From NCBI RefSeq assembly GCF_041956535.1, contig NW_027192224.1, positions 122,195-186,194 on the forward strand: a stretch of 64,000 bases of DNA, given 5' to 3'. The notes below the pieces were generated by a model. It worked only from the letters and a program-made list of their open reading frames with translations, searched no databases and had not been told where the DNA came from. Positions 21,567 through 34,500 of this stretch are shown here, piece by piece. The DNA comes from Calcarisporiella thermophila CBS 279.70 (Eukaryota > Calcarisporiellomycota). Numbering within the stretch: the first letter of the stretch is position 1; the number at the start of each line of letters is the position of its first letter. The translations under genes and the position numbers were made by a program.

Positions 21567-22845
21567 TTAGTTTAAAATAGGTAAAAAATTTCCTACAATT
21601 GTCAGTGGAATATCAAAAATATCCCGTTTAATCGTAAAGCAGAATGCGCATGGCACAGGTCGACCCGTCTTGTGGATGAGGATGCAGGTGGTCATGACAG
21701 AGGTTTCCACATTGCCTGCAAAAGCGTGCGTTGCAAACTGATTCCAATACTCTACTGCGGAGCGATTATCCATCAATTCGTATATATATGTTTTCTTGCC
21801 AAGAAGCTCCTCTTTGGTGTGTTGGGTAAGAAGAAGGAACTCTTTGCCCACCAGGGCGATTTCGCCAGTGCGACGCCACACTACGGTCGGGGTGCCGGAA
21901 AATCCAATCAGTTTTTCAAGCTCCTACAGCAAGTCAACGTGGGTTAGTTCGACGTCGGGAGAGAAGCAGCATGGAAACCAAACTAGGTGGGCACCCTACC
22001 AGTAGAGTTCGTTGAAACATTTTTTCCATGAATATCAGGTCGGTCTCGGTCAGGTTCATGATCAAGGAGATAAAGGAGGGTCGAATCATGGTCACTGCGC
22101 GACAAATCTGCATCATATCCTCCCGGTTCATTCTAAAGCAAAATGAAGAATGGAAACGGTTGATATAGGCTCACAGATTATTCTAAAGGTGAGATTTACT
22201 TTTCTTGGATGTACTTGATCAAGTAATGAAATCCTTCAGTGTAATTGAATGGTTTGGTTACTCTTCCGTAGATCTGCTCGGGTGCCGCGTTCCTTCCTTT
22301 CTTTTGAGCGCCTGTCCCTCTATTTTCCTCAAAGAGTTTTGCACCTGCCTTCAGATGTAGCATCCACGATGGGTCGAACATGTACATATCTGGAGGGTTT
22401 TTTATAGCAGCGGGTGGAAGCTCCGTCGCAGAGGGATTGGAAAGCATCGTGCTGAGAATGGAGTATTCGAGGTTGAGTGCCTCTGAGTTGAAAGAAAAGT
22501 TTTCAGGAAGTCCAGGAAAGAGGGCCGAGGCTTCTAAAGGTGAAATTCCATTGTAAGGGCCGGTGTCTTGCTGAGCCGGAGGATGTAAGGCGGGCTCTAG
22601 AGCATGGTTGATTTTTCACGTCAAATTCAAATTCCAGAATGGCCTTCTGTCTAAAGTGCAAAGAGACACATACCTGTAGAAGAATCCTGCAGATATTTTG
22701 CCTTTTTACGAACCCCATCCATGCAGGTGCTAGCCAAATCCCGCTTGATGCAGCGTTGGCAGGGGCGGGAATCGTCGCACGTTAGGTGGGCTCTTTGACA
22801 ATGAATACATGCTCTCGAAGTTTTTTTTCTTTTTTGGAGAGTCAT
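21567..22845 (-). CDS. ERT1/AcuK-type Zn2Cys6 transcription factor with PAS fold
   Basis: Four exons on the minus strand: 22845-22674, 22596-22200, 22132-22000 and 21923-21567. The product is 352 residues. The Zn2Cys6 binuclear cluster is complete near the N terminus ([29 protein letters not shown]), followed by the linker [10 protein letters not shown] that is characteristic of the AcuK/Ert1/Rds2 group. The C-terminal ~120 residues ([29 protein letters not shown] to [16 protein letters not shown]) form the PAS-like domain of the same group. In other fungi these factors control gluconeogenesis and the switch to non-fermentable carbon. This one is shorter than most relatives. The frame extends upstream to 22938, but the ATG at 22845 gives a start of usual length before the zinc cluster. 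Confidence 0.9.
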
Positions 22846-23897
22846 AGGGGTGCATTCGGTCCTGGGGTGTATTAGAGATGATTTAGAGTGGGAAGAACGA
22901 GATGCTGGTAGTATGAGCGCGATCAAACACGATTCCAATGGGGGAAATGAAAACTATTTTTTAAAGGAGATCGGTAATGCATGTGAAGGTCCTTGACGTC
23001 ATCCAATGAAAGATCTCCAGTTCCAACCCCGCAATCAATGCGTATGACATAGAGTGAAGCGCCGATAAGATAGCTTGAAGATGGATTATCGCGTGTATAT
23101 AGGCAAATACTTGTGAAATATTGGCTCTCCTTTAGCGTTATCAGTAATTATAGCGATGGTCTGAAAAAGCATTCAAGCTATTCAGTCGATAAAGGACATA
23201 TATAAATGTATTTTCTCTAACTATCAGTTCAATTTAAGATGGTTAAAGTGCAATTAAACTTAACTGTTCTTAATAGCTCATTATGTGATTAGGATATGTT
23301 TTAGCGAGGATTGGATGAATTGAATCGTAGTATATTCTTTCGCTGCTATTGCACAGAATATTTTTAATTTACAATGTTTAGTAAGGGAGTTAAATATCTT
23401 GTGAGGAGGTTTTGTTAAGGATTGTGGAGCCATTTTCGGAGCCAATGTGGAGATACGCAACTCTCTAAGTCTAACGTGTACCCTTTCTTGTAGCTTGATC
23501 GCAATGTCATATCAACCATTGTTCAAGGCACCGGCGTGTCCTAAGTAATATAGTAAAGATGTGTATCCCAAGTTATTTTAGGATGCAAAATAAAAGGGGA
23601 AATAAGAATAGTGATTAGCACGTTCAGCTCAGTATATTAAATCAAATAACGAATACATTGGAAAAATGAATCGTAACGCTCTTTTATTAGTAGAGCTGTG
23701 ATTTTATAGATTTTAAGCGTTTAGTGATGTGATACTTGTGTTCTTTTTCCACGCTGAAAGAACATTGCATATGCAGAGTGAAATATTTAATATATCAAAC
23801 CACAGTTTCTCTAGTGTGAGTGTATGTGATAGCAAAATAGGACTATCTTCTTTAGATAAAGGAATTAATGTTTATTTCACATGCCACCCATTTCGAT
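22846..23897. other. Long 5' region of the ERT1-like gene
   Basis: About 1 kb, AT-rich, between the ERT1-like start and the stop of OST5. No gene is seen. A + frame at 23729-24013 is a shadow that overlaps the last OST5 exon. Confidence 0.5.
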
Positions 23898-24297
23898 CTA
23901 CACGTAGATGCCGGCTGCTAAGAACAGAAATAGTGTGCCAAACCCGAGAAGTAGAGAGCTTGGGACTGCAGCTGAGATTTCTTTCGCGAAAGATGCCTTT
24001 GTCGATTGGCTGATGGCACGTAAAAAAAAGGATAGAGATGGTTGATTAAGTAAAATGGTATATACATAAGGCAAGGGATATCTATGTTCACTTACACGCC
24101 AAAATTAGCGGCAGCAAGGAATCCGCCAATGAAGAGCAGCAGGGCGAGATAGGGAAATGTCCAACTGGGAACTGGCTCTCTAAAGGGAACTGCTTCCAGC
24201 CAATCAGACTAATTATGATCAAAAAGCAGCATCGTGGGTTAATGGATCATGATTTCCTAAATAATTGCGAATTTATTATGCGTACATGTAGACTCAT
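23898..24297 (-). CDS. OST5: OST5/TMEM258 subunit of oligosaccharyltransferase
   Basis: Three tiny exons on the minus strand: 24297-24286 (12 nt, MSLH), 24208-24096 and 24009-23898. The introns are 77 and 86 nt; phases 0 and 2 agree. The product is 78 residues, against 79 for human TMEM258. It has two membrane spans: WTFPYLALLLFIGGFLAAANF, and SSLLLGFGTLFLFLAAGIYV, which matches the conserved ending SLFMGFGVLFLLLWVGIYV of TMEM258. OST5 stabilises the oligosaccharyltransferase complex that N-glycosylates proteins in the ER membrane. The gene is too broken up by introns to show as a long frame. It sits head to head with BUD6. Confidence 0.88.
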
Positions 24298-24522
24298 CGC
24301 GACCAAAATGGATTTTAAACTGAGGGTGCAAAAAGTTATAGCTATCAAAAATGCTAAATTGGATGGGGCCGCAGCACGTGGATGATTTCGCCCGAGGTTT
24401 TGATAGAACGCGATGCTTACTTCTCTTGATCGCTAAATTAAATCCCCCATTCACTCCCCTCGCTGAAATCATTTAGGCACACAAAACTGTTCGCTGGAAC
24501 AGATTAGTTGCATATATTGTTT
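24298..24522. promoter_or_regulatory. Bidirectional promoter OST5 (-) / BUD6 (+)
   Basis: Only 225 bases separate the two start codons, so both genes must start from here. A CACGTG E-box, the core site for bHLH factors, lies at 24375-24380. Its use is inference. Confidence 0.5.
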
Positions 24523-27500
24523 ATGCCGGAACATCACCTCCCTCTTTCACACCGCTCTATGTCGCCCCCGGCAATGCATGGTCAGCCACTATCGCCTCAC
24601 TCTAACGGACCTCGTCGATCGAGCGGCAATATGTCGGTAAGTTTAGCTAAATCGCATTAAATATGTTTTCATTCTACGACAATACGCATTTTTTTCGAAC
24701 CCCTATGCTTTCATGCACTATTTTGTTTTATTTTATTTGATTTGGATTTTATTTTGAATTATTCTCTCTCCATGAATAGATGAGTGTCATTGAGCAACCG
24801 GTGACTCGCTTGTTGGTGGCAACGAAAAGATTACTCGAGAATCTAACCAGCTGGTCGCAAGGACAGTTTCATGAGGAGCAAATCATCGATATCTATAATT
24901 CGTTAGTCACTCATTTCAATGCCACTCGAACTGCATTCCAAGAAGCGGGTATCGATATGAGGTAGAGATTTTGAAATTGTCTGTGCTTATAATTAATTCT
25001 TTTTTGGTAACATGCCTTTCACTTTAGTGATTTAAATCATATTCCTGAGGATCTTCGCACCTGTGTCACAGCTGCCTTGAAAGAACGACCACCCTCACGA
25101 GGACTTTCTCATCATATGCCCTCCATTCGTGAGGTCATCATGCGCTTGGTACACGGGCTGAAGCAAAAGCAGGCACTTTATCGTGAACGTTCTATTACCA
25201 GTGAACGAACAGGCCGCAAGATTTTGCGACCCTCAGACGGGGCCATTTATCAACAGCAACAGCAAATGCAACAGCAACAGCAGCAGCAGCACCAAGAGCA
25301 TCCCTCTAATCGATCATTTTCGGATAGTTTTACTACGCGACCCGCGGGATATTCTCGACCCGGTGGAGGAGCAGGGGGACTTCACTCCTCTATTTCACAG
25401 CCATCTATGAGGTCGGCCAACCCTGCTCTGCGCCCTCCACCGCTTCAGCTCAAGACATCTAATTTCCAGCAGCAAGGGCCGCTACCATCGCTAACCCCTC
25501 CCCAACAACCACAGCAATCTCCTCTAACCGATACCCGTAGCTCTGGTGGGTGGTCGGACCAGAAAGAGGCAGAGGCGATAGCTGCCTTAAGGCGGCAAGA
25601 GGATCTTGCGCGTCGATCCTCCGTGCGGCGCACGTCAGCAATGTATCGTGCTTCTACGATGAGAATGTCGGATAGACAGGCGCGAAGACAGACCCGACTG
25701 ATAGATTCACAGTTGCCTAGTACTGGTGCTGGTCAGCAAACGCCTCCCGTGCCTTTACAGATCACACCGCTTAGAGAACAAGTGTTAGCCGAAGAGAGCG
25801 AAGATGCTGCAACAGATGCATCCGTGATGTTAGGAAGACGACAAGCTGAGGCCGCTTTAGGAGCAAAGGAGAAATCACCCCTTGTACCGATAGAAAGTGG
25901 TTCGAATAAGGAAACGGCCACTTCTGAAAGTAAGAAGAGCATGTTAATATATGACGATATTTATAGCTTGGATCGATGCTTAACTCACCGTCTTTTTTTT
26001 TCCTTTAGGGCCATCCAGCTGGACTTTCTATCTACAAATCGGCAAACGCTGCAAGAAAGCTGTCCACGAAGGGGAAGTCAGCGAGGTCTCTTTGCGCATG
26101 CTTTTCATTGAAAAATTCAATTACAATCCACGGCAGGACGATTTTCCAAGCATTTATATCCGTGACCCGAAAACAGGCATCACATACGAACTAGAGGATA
26201 TGAGCGAAGTCAAAGACAATTCCGTGCTAATGCTCAATATTGAAGGTTCGTATTAAAAAATTCGTCCGTAATGTCCAATCTCTTTATAACGATCCGCCCC
26301 TTTCGCCTGATAATACAATAGAACTCGAGCAGGAGCATCTGAAGCGAGAAATTGCCGAGGGTTTTTCAAATGTGAATAAAGACATCACCGAACTTCGCAA
26401 GGCTCTGGAAATAACAACAGAGACTCTACAGCAAACCACTGCACAGCTTCAATCTAAGCCACCAGTGTCCGAGCCCGAACCCAACCCTACCCGTGAGTCC
26501 GCATTCACGTCTGCTCCTGAGCCCACACCCGCACCAGCTCCAGCATCAGAATCAGCGTCTGTGCCCCCACCCAAACCATCCGACGAGGACACAAGGACCT
26601 TGGAACTTCCTCCGCCTCCGCCACTCCCTGAATCGCTATTGCCTGAAGCGGAGAAATATACATTGCCACGCGCAGAGAAACCTGAGTCTTCAATATCGGA
26701 AAGTAAAGCTACCGAGGCGAGTAGAGAAGAAAAATCTTCGGGACCACTCCTTTTATCGGACAAAAAGGCCGTATGCACGGCTCTCGAAGCGGCGCAATCG
26801 GAAATTCTTCAACTCCAGATTCGCCTAACGGCCATCAGCAAAACCTATAGCGACTTCCAACAGGAGTCTCGACGAATGATCAAAGCCTTGGTGGAGAGAG
26901 CTGGAACTCTGGATCCACACGTGGAAATTAGTAAAAATCGGAAGGAGCTTCTCGACGGCAAGGAGAAAATGCTTTCACAAGCGGACACGATCACTGGACG
27001 CCTCCAGGATCTTCAAGATTTCGTGGATGAGCTGAAGTTGGATGTCACACAGCGGCGTAGCCGACCGAGTGAAAATCAACTGACCTATGTACAAAAGGAG
27101 GCGGATGAGCTCATGACCTTGATTGATGAGCATGGAAAGATGGTAAGAGGCGTGAAGCCAGTTTGGAAGCGCATATGGGAGGAGGAGCTGCAAACTATAA
27201 TTGGGGAGCAGCAGCTACTTAAAGATCAAGAGGACCTACTTCTTGATCTCGAGGACGACCATGAGTCCTTGATGGAGGTGTATGCTAACCTACGCAAGGT
27301 CGCGGCTATCCAGGCCCGCGCGCCTCCCTCTCCCCTTGAGTTCCGTGTGCCTGCTCCCAGCGATGGCCATGAGGGAATGGCAAGCGTGTTGCGTGAGGTT
27401 CAAACGATTTCTGTAGACCACGACAAGCGACTCAAGGCGATGGCACAAGCGGAAAAAATGCGGATGCTCGAGTTAAACAATCGCTTGGATGATTTCGAGA

Positions 27501-27649
27501 AAGAGCTGCAGGAGTTCGTCGCGGGTGGCCAACTGAAGAAACGTGGTGGAGCAGAGGAGGTAGAGCGAGTGCGAGCGCAAAAGAATCAGGAGGTTCTCAA
27601 AGCATTGTTCACGAAGGGAAATCCAGGAGAAGAGGGGGATATTTCATAG
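24523..27649 (+). CDS. BUD6: AIP3/Bud6 actin-interacting polarity protein
   Basis: Five exons: 24523-24636, 24780-24961, 25028-25929, 26009-26245 and 26322-27649. The product is 920 residues. Bud6 binds actin monomers and formins and promotes actin-cable assembly at sites of polarised growth. The N-terminal Bud6 helix bundle is clear (SVIEQPVTRLLVATKRLLENLTSW, IDIYNSLVTHFNATRTAFQEAGIDMSDLNHIPEDLRTCV, SIREVIMRLVHGLKQKQALYRER). A disordered stretch follows with a polyglutamine tract at about residues 174-189. The AIP3 domain proper starts near residue 400 (FYLQIGKRCKKAV, LFIEKFNYNPRQDDFPSIYIRDPKTGITYELEDMSEVKDNSVLMLNIE). It continues into a long coiled coil that ends near 900. A Pro/Glu-rich segment (residues ~550-610) interrupts the helices. 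Confidence 0.95.
25250..25298 (+). repeat. CAG/CAA repeat encoding polyglutamine in BUD6
   Basis: Mixed CAG, CAA and CAC codons encode about 16 residues, nearly all Gln (YQQQQQMQQQQQQQHQEH). The mix of codons makes it more stable than a pure CAG repeat. Confidence 0.8.
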
Positions 27650-28505
27650 GTTATGCCAATTACTTGTTTATATAATTATTTCATATATATTATTAGAACC
27701 AGCTCATGGATATATTTCATCCTCTTCTCATCCTCCCCCACCCCCCCCCCCCCTTTTTTTTTTTCTGTGCGTGTGTTTGTTATATCCTGTTCATTATTCT
27801 ATTATAATTATTCTTTTTCACCTTCTAATCCCATAGGCTTTTCTACGCCTCTTCTCTAAAAGACTATTCCTCTCATACGCAAATTACCGAAATAAATAAC
27901 TTCATCTCTATTTCTCACCTGGGAAAATTTCAATTGGCCTAGCCGGTAGCCCCTCTTCCCGTACTGTGGTGGGGTCGTTTTAGTGATTTTTTCGTCAATT
28001 TAAGGGTGCATGGAAGTGTTTCCTGAAAAAGATTAAGATACGTGACGTGTGACTTTTGTGTCGCGCTTTCAAAAGATTCGAGGGGATAGACGCCTTATTT
28101 CATAAATTTTTCACGCTTCGAGGAGCCATTGCAAGTAAAAGAATTGGTATTTAATCAGAGAGAAATTGAGTTTAGCGGGAAGGATTGAATGAATGAGGTG
28201 AGCTGAACTGGCTGAAAATATATCACGTCATTTTTTTCATCTTGGGGAGCTTGATCTAAACTTGCCTCTCCCCTCTCCGTAATCCGAAAGATCATAGACT
28301 TTCGCACTAGGGAAAAGCCACGTCTGTATATACATTTTTTTTGAACAAGGCTTGGAAATAAGATATTGCGGTTTAGTGGTATGCTTTTAATTTCTACTCA
28401 CTCTTGATTAATGCTAATGCTCTGGTTTCGACTGAGCATTTATCAGTGTCAAGCTCTTCTTGATCCTTGAACCCTTCTCACATAAGCCATATGTATTAAA
28501 TTGCA
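27650..28505. other. Intergenic between BUD6 and the deubiquitinase
   Basis: A poly-C run followed by a poly-T run lies at about 27734-27766, just after the BUD6 3' end. The rest is AT-rich. An upstream exon of the deubiquitinase could lie within 28400-28460, but no join stands out. Confidence 0.45.
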
Positions 28506-28580
28506 GACACGATTAATATAGGTGCGAAACGTGCCCTGATCTCCACACAGGAGAAGTGCAAGATAATTATTACTCAGACG

Positions 28581-31500
28581 ATGCTGGAAGAAGAGGGCGA
28601 AATGACAAATGAAACCCCTATGTCTCTAGAAGATACACCCGCTGAATTAGAGGAAAAGGGTGATATATCAATTGCATCAGACACACAACCTACAACCACG
28701 GTTCCTCTTTGTTCGGAATCCGCGTATACATTATCACCCATGCATATAGTTCAGGTGCATTCGAATGAGACGAAAGATCAGCGGGATGCGGAATTAGATC
28801 CAAACATCTCATATGAGGGGTCATCTCCAGAAGAAAATTCACCCGCGAATCTAGTTCTGCAGCACCCTACATCGTCCAAACCTCTCCCTACCCCTCTACG
28901 TACGGGCAAGCAGCGCGCTTGGCAACCCCAGCGCGCTAAGAGAGCCTTTAAACCAATGCGTATATCACCTGCAAAAGCGGCGCGGAGGGTGCAGCAAAGG
29001 CCGTCTGGTTCGGGTAGAGATGGAGCGAACTATGAACATGGAGAAATCGGAAGGCCCAGAATCGATGAAGAATTGGATCTGAGCGAATATGAGGAAGAGA
29101 TTGAAGATGAGGGAGAAGAGGAGGAGGCTAGCGAGGAAAGAGGGATGGACGAATTCGATGAAGACGGATTGGAGGCAGAAGAATCGATTCACACTAGAGA
29201 AGAAGGCGAAGATAACGGGGAAGCTGAAGAGGGGGAGGAGGAGGAAGAGGAAGAAGAAGAAGAAGAGGAGGGGAAGGAGCAACATGAGAAGCTTCATGGG
29301 AAAATGAAGTCTCGACTGAAGGAGGATAAGATGGTTGCCATAATGGAAGAGGATGACTTCTTGGTTGTACACGAAAATATTTTAAAAGGACTTAAAGATG
29401 GTAACCGTTTTCCAGATCTGCTGACAATTCTAAAAAGTTGGAAAAGATAAATTGATGGAGTTTTAAATGTCATTTTTGCTGTAGATATTGATCCAACACA
29501 GCGGATAGTCGAGGCCATTTCCTTTGCGGAGCAGATACTTGGAATTGAACAAGCAGACGTGCAAGAAGCTAGTTTAAGTCACCAAGGAGAAGATATACTC
29601 GAAACAATGCGTGATGGAGTTGCAAATTATGCGACAGCTCTGTTAAATCGAGGGTAATTTTTGAGCTATTACTGTTTCAGTTTCTTTCACGTCCATCTCA
29701 CGCAGAGTTTTTGAACCATAGGGAATATGATGCAGATTACTTGCCCAATCTTGTAAACAATTTTTTACAACGGGTACTTGACCTTACCATTGTTTTGTTG
29801 CACCGGTTTGAGACCAAAGTGCGTGCACATTCACGCGCAGGCGACAGTAATATTATTGCGACCTCAGCATTGCCGGATAAATTAGCAGAAGTTGCAACGC
29901 GAATACTTGGCGATGCAGATGCTCCTTTTTATAGATGGGTGTGTCTTGAGTATGGGTATCAAGCGCGATTTCCCCAGGTAGTTTCCGTTTCCTTTTTACT
30001 TGAGAAAGGGGAGTTCTGAGTTATTCTATGTTTATGAATTAGTTTACGGACGTGGAGTTCGATGCAGACGACGTCCTCTCGGGCGAAAAGGTCCGTGTCC
30101 AATTTTAATTTTGACATAACGCAGCATTTTAATCTAGTGGTTATCGGCCTATTTATTAGTTTGAACCTACCCACATTTCAAAATACCAGCTAGAAAATGT
30201 ACAGTATTTCGTGCGCAAGGGAGGCGTAGAAGCTGTCCTTGGAGCACTCCAATGCAGTTGGTCTTCGGATTCTGAAAGGAGAGGGGTTCCTCTGGATTTA
30301 ATTACTGTTTGGACGTTAGTTCGGTTGGTAACAAAGGTATAGTTTATTCTTTTCCTACATATATATTTTCACTTTGGCAAATAAATAATATTCCTCGATT
30401 TAGATTGGAGTGTTTGCGGCTGAGAATCCTGATGATATCCCGCTGACTGAATCTTATCAGGAGAATATCTTCCGCATCAATCAGGCAGTACGCTGGCACA
30501 TGCTTGCAATTCCGGACTCTCTATTCAAGGGCTATGACCGCAATCTGATACAAACGCTAATGGGAATGATGTCTGTATTGGTGCTTGCACCAGTTCGAAT
30601 ACCACTTCAAATGGAGTCACAAGTGTCTCGTCAACGCCTTCTTCAAATGACAAACACACGGCTCACCAGGTCACAACCCAGCAGCGAAAAAGTGGATGAT
30701 GATAAACTCGGTGAGTGCAAGGATGATAAAGAAGAGAGCGGGGAGAACGGAGAGGAACAAGTGTGTGATAATAAAGAACGTGGCGAAGAGAGCAATATCC
30801 ATCTCGGGAGCGAGCTGAGGGTACTTTTGGAGCACGCATCGATGGCACGACGTGCGATTGAGCGATTCCTGAAGCTAGCGGATTTAAAACTTGATGTTGC
30901 TACTCGACTGCTTAAAAACACGCGCCTGGACCTGCGGCTGTGTGGTCTTGCCGAGATAAAGAATGTAATTGTGGAAGGCTATACGAGTATGCAGAAACAA
31001 CAGCAAATGGCACAGTTTCCAGCTAAAATATTTATAGCACCGGGACAAGAAGTAGAATGCGACATTGGGGAGAAATGGGAGGAAGCGCTGGGGGTCATAG
31101 TCAGATGGATTCGAGAGACGAAGCTTCTCGATTACATTTATGGCGCCAGTGCGCATCTGGAATTGATGCAGCGGTCCTCGGATATCCTTGAATTTCTGGT
31201 ACAAATGCATTCTCTAGAACTTTGTGATCTCGATGTAGTCTGGTCATCTGTAGTTGGAAATCAACATCGGTCGATTGTACACGGGGTTATGAAGGTTCTC
31301 GAGACAATTGCCCAATCTCTCGGAAAGGAGCACTATGACTACCTTTTCCGTAAACTTATAGCCATGCCTCTCCACCAATTTGACCAGCAAACGTATCAGC
31401 TGATTTACACGCTATGTATGTCAATGATATCCCAGGCACGAGTGGTGGGAGGAGGGAACACGGAGATGATTGTAAATTAGCACATAAAGATATTGCTGAC

Positions 31501-34500
31501 TTTTTCGGCACACTAAAATCCTTTACTTTTAGGACCAATCACATATTTCTCTGGATGCATATCTGCTTCTTTACCATATTCTTCGTGTTTCTGCCGGTCC
31601 TTCTCCACGCGGTGTCAGCCCGCCTTTTGCTCCACTCACCTCCCCGACAATCCCGTCGCACTCTGCGCCGGCCTCGCAGTTAGCTTCCATCGAGCCGCAT
31701 TTTCTTGGCAAATATTTCTCTTTACTGAGTTGGGCACTACAGTATGGTCCAGACGCAGAGGGAAAGCAACAGCTGAAAATGATGTGCATAGAGGATTTGC
31801 GAACCCATCACCCGGGCGTTTCATGGGGGCTGCGGGTCTTGATGAGAGTGCTAGGTATGCATTCACATATAATGGTGCGGTTCGAGAATTGAGCGCTTAC
31901 ACTGTATTTTTTTTTCTTGTTCAGATGTCATTGAAGCTCGAGACGGAACCGAGGCCTTGAATCAATCCTTCAATGAGCTATATGATATCCACCACCTCCC
32001 TAATCTTTTTCTTGATGACTTAGTGCACTGGTCGCAAGCGGCCAGACAAGCACTAGAAGAGCGACGGAGTAGCCTGGCATCCACTAGATCAATGGCACTG
32101 AAACGAGGTAGCGTGGCAACAATAATTGAAGGTGGCGGGGGTGATCCACTCTCTCCCACGAGCCCAACTCTATCGGTTGCCTCAAATATGCCACATATGA
32201 CGAATTTTTTGCAAGAGCAGCTGCGGTCTCGTCTTGATTTCTTGCAGTTTGCTATGAATGTTCCCGATAGGCCTTTAATATCTCGAGTTGAACAAGCGGA
32301 CGTTGTGTGGAACACTTTGATTTTGGACGCCGTTGGTGATAAGGAGCGGGACGAAGCATTTTCCTATTTAGGAAAAATTGGCATATATGAAGGGTTCAAT
32401 GAACACTTCTTCCGACAGCGTATATCCGACCTTGATATTCAAGATAGAGGCTTTTCACAACAAGGATTCGCATATTTGCGGACATGCTTGATCGGGATAA
32501 ATCGGCTTAAAGGCAATATTCGAGAGGTTGGTAATTCCCTTCACCTTTCTTCCCTCTCAACAAAGTTCCTAAGGGGGATTTCCTCTACTTTTCTCTTAGT
32601 TGAATGGAAAACTAGTCGTCGTAAAAGAGGAAGAGGGCCTTGAACATTTGTGGAAAATTGTACTATGTTGCGAAAATGATTTAGTAGGACGCATGGCAAT
32701 AGAGTTTTTAGTCGAACTTGCTCTAAGTGTACTCTATTTTTTTGGACAAACATTTTATATCTTGTGTTGATTTTCTGACCACTTTTTTTCCAGACCGATC
32801 CTACGCTTCCCAACTTCAATATGATGAGACGAAAGCGATGGCGTGCTCTTATGGACACTAGCCTTGCCCATCTCTTTAGATCGGCGGAATACCTATCCGC
32901 TTATACTGAAGGAGTGTCAAGAGCAAATATACACCCTCCCGCTAAACTCTTCAACACGGGTGAAGCTGGAATCGAGAGAATTGTTGACAGTCTCCCGTCC
33001 ACGCCAGTGATCCATATGCTTGAGAGTGACGACAAAGAAGATATCTGCAAAAAAGCGTCTTTAGTTTTTCGCCGGTGTTTGTCTGTACTTATTTACTTCT
33101 TGGACAGTTATGATGTATTATATCCAGCAACGAAGCATTCAAACAATCTTCCGCAAAGACATTCGGATTTAGACGAGGCTCGTATGATCGAGTTAAAAAT
33201 CATCATTCACACCGTAAGTTTTCTACACCTTGTAGCATATCTATTCAATCGGTCTCTAAGTTGACATTCCTCCTTTCTTGTAGACATCTGAGAGAGTCCG
33301 TCTCCAGATACACCCAACAGAAACCGTGTTTCAGCTCCGTCGTAAAGTCGCAAGCCTCATAAATGCGTCGTCTACAGCTGAAGTCTTCATGATCTATGCG
33401 GGGCAGGAGCTCAACTCTGCTGTTTATGACTGCAAAACTTTACACGAAATTGGGCTTTCTGATGGAAACGCCGTGAATGTTGCGCGAAGACTTTCCGGCG
33501 ATACTCGGGTTAAAAACGCTGGTTCGCTACTTAATCAAGGACAGACATCACAAACTATTGGAACTGACGCTGAGAAGAACGCAAATGCTTCTCAGGCAGA
33601 GATAGATGCCGGGCATCCGTTGGATGTGCTAGCACTTGATGAGCTCTCCGACCAATTCCTAGAGATGTTGCGACTAAGAGAAGAGTTTGCTGCTCAGGTG
33701 TGGGAGTTTATGATGCGTCTTCCCACCAACCGTCACGTATTCGAAAATCTACGACTACTTAAATCAAAAACGGGTGGGCAAGTTGACAATTGGAATGTAA
33801 TACTAGACCAAGAATCGATTTTCCGGCTCTACTACGCCCTTTTGGTCGTGCATTATTTCCTGCTAAAGGTTGACGAAGGGGTGAGAAAAATAATTAATTG
33901 AGTATTTATTTGTTCGCGCTTATAGACATTTTCTCTATTTGTATTCATTAGGTTGGCTCGCAAACTTGGAAGCAGCGGTTTGTGGAATTAGGCGGTGTAA
34001 ATCACTTAATCTCCGTGCTGGTATCTGAAAATTTATGGGCATCTGAAAACAGAAACTATGCAAACACCCCAACTGCGATGGATGTGGAGCTTACAGGGAA
34101 AGAGCTCTCGCCAACTTCCCTCGCTATGGACCCGGGTAATAGTGCGGCGATGCCTAAGACTGACGCTGGTTTGATGATGACAAAGCTGTGCTTTGTGCTA
34201 ATATTAAAAGTTCTGAATATATTCTTCATGGGTAAGCTGGCCAGCATTTAACTTTTACAATTCACCAGTTTAATATAGTGTACATTTTTTCAACTTTAGA
34301 TGAGCAGTGCAAAAAGAGCCTCGACAAGCTCAACAATGTAGACCAGTCAGAGCTTATCAATCGTCTACTCTGGCTGGTGGAAGGTGCCACAACTTGTATC
34401 GGTGACGAGGAGCCAAGTAAATTTATAACGTCTTCGTATCTCTAATCCTTTTATTAATTGAGATTATTCGTATAGAGAAAGAAAATATAAGCATTGTCAG

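Noticed and set aside
28965-29372. Minus-strand frame rich in Leu/Phe (looks membrane-like)
   Set aside because: Antisense of the poly-Glu segment of the deubiquitinase; GAA/GAG reversed gives Leu and Phe codons.
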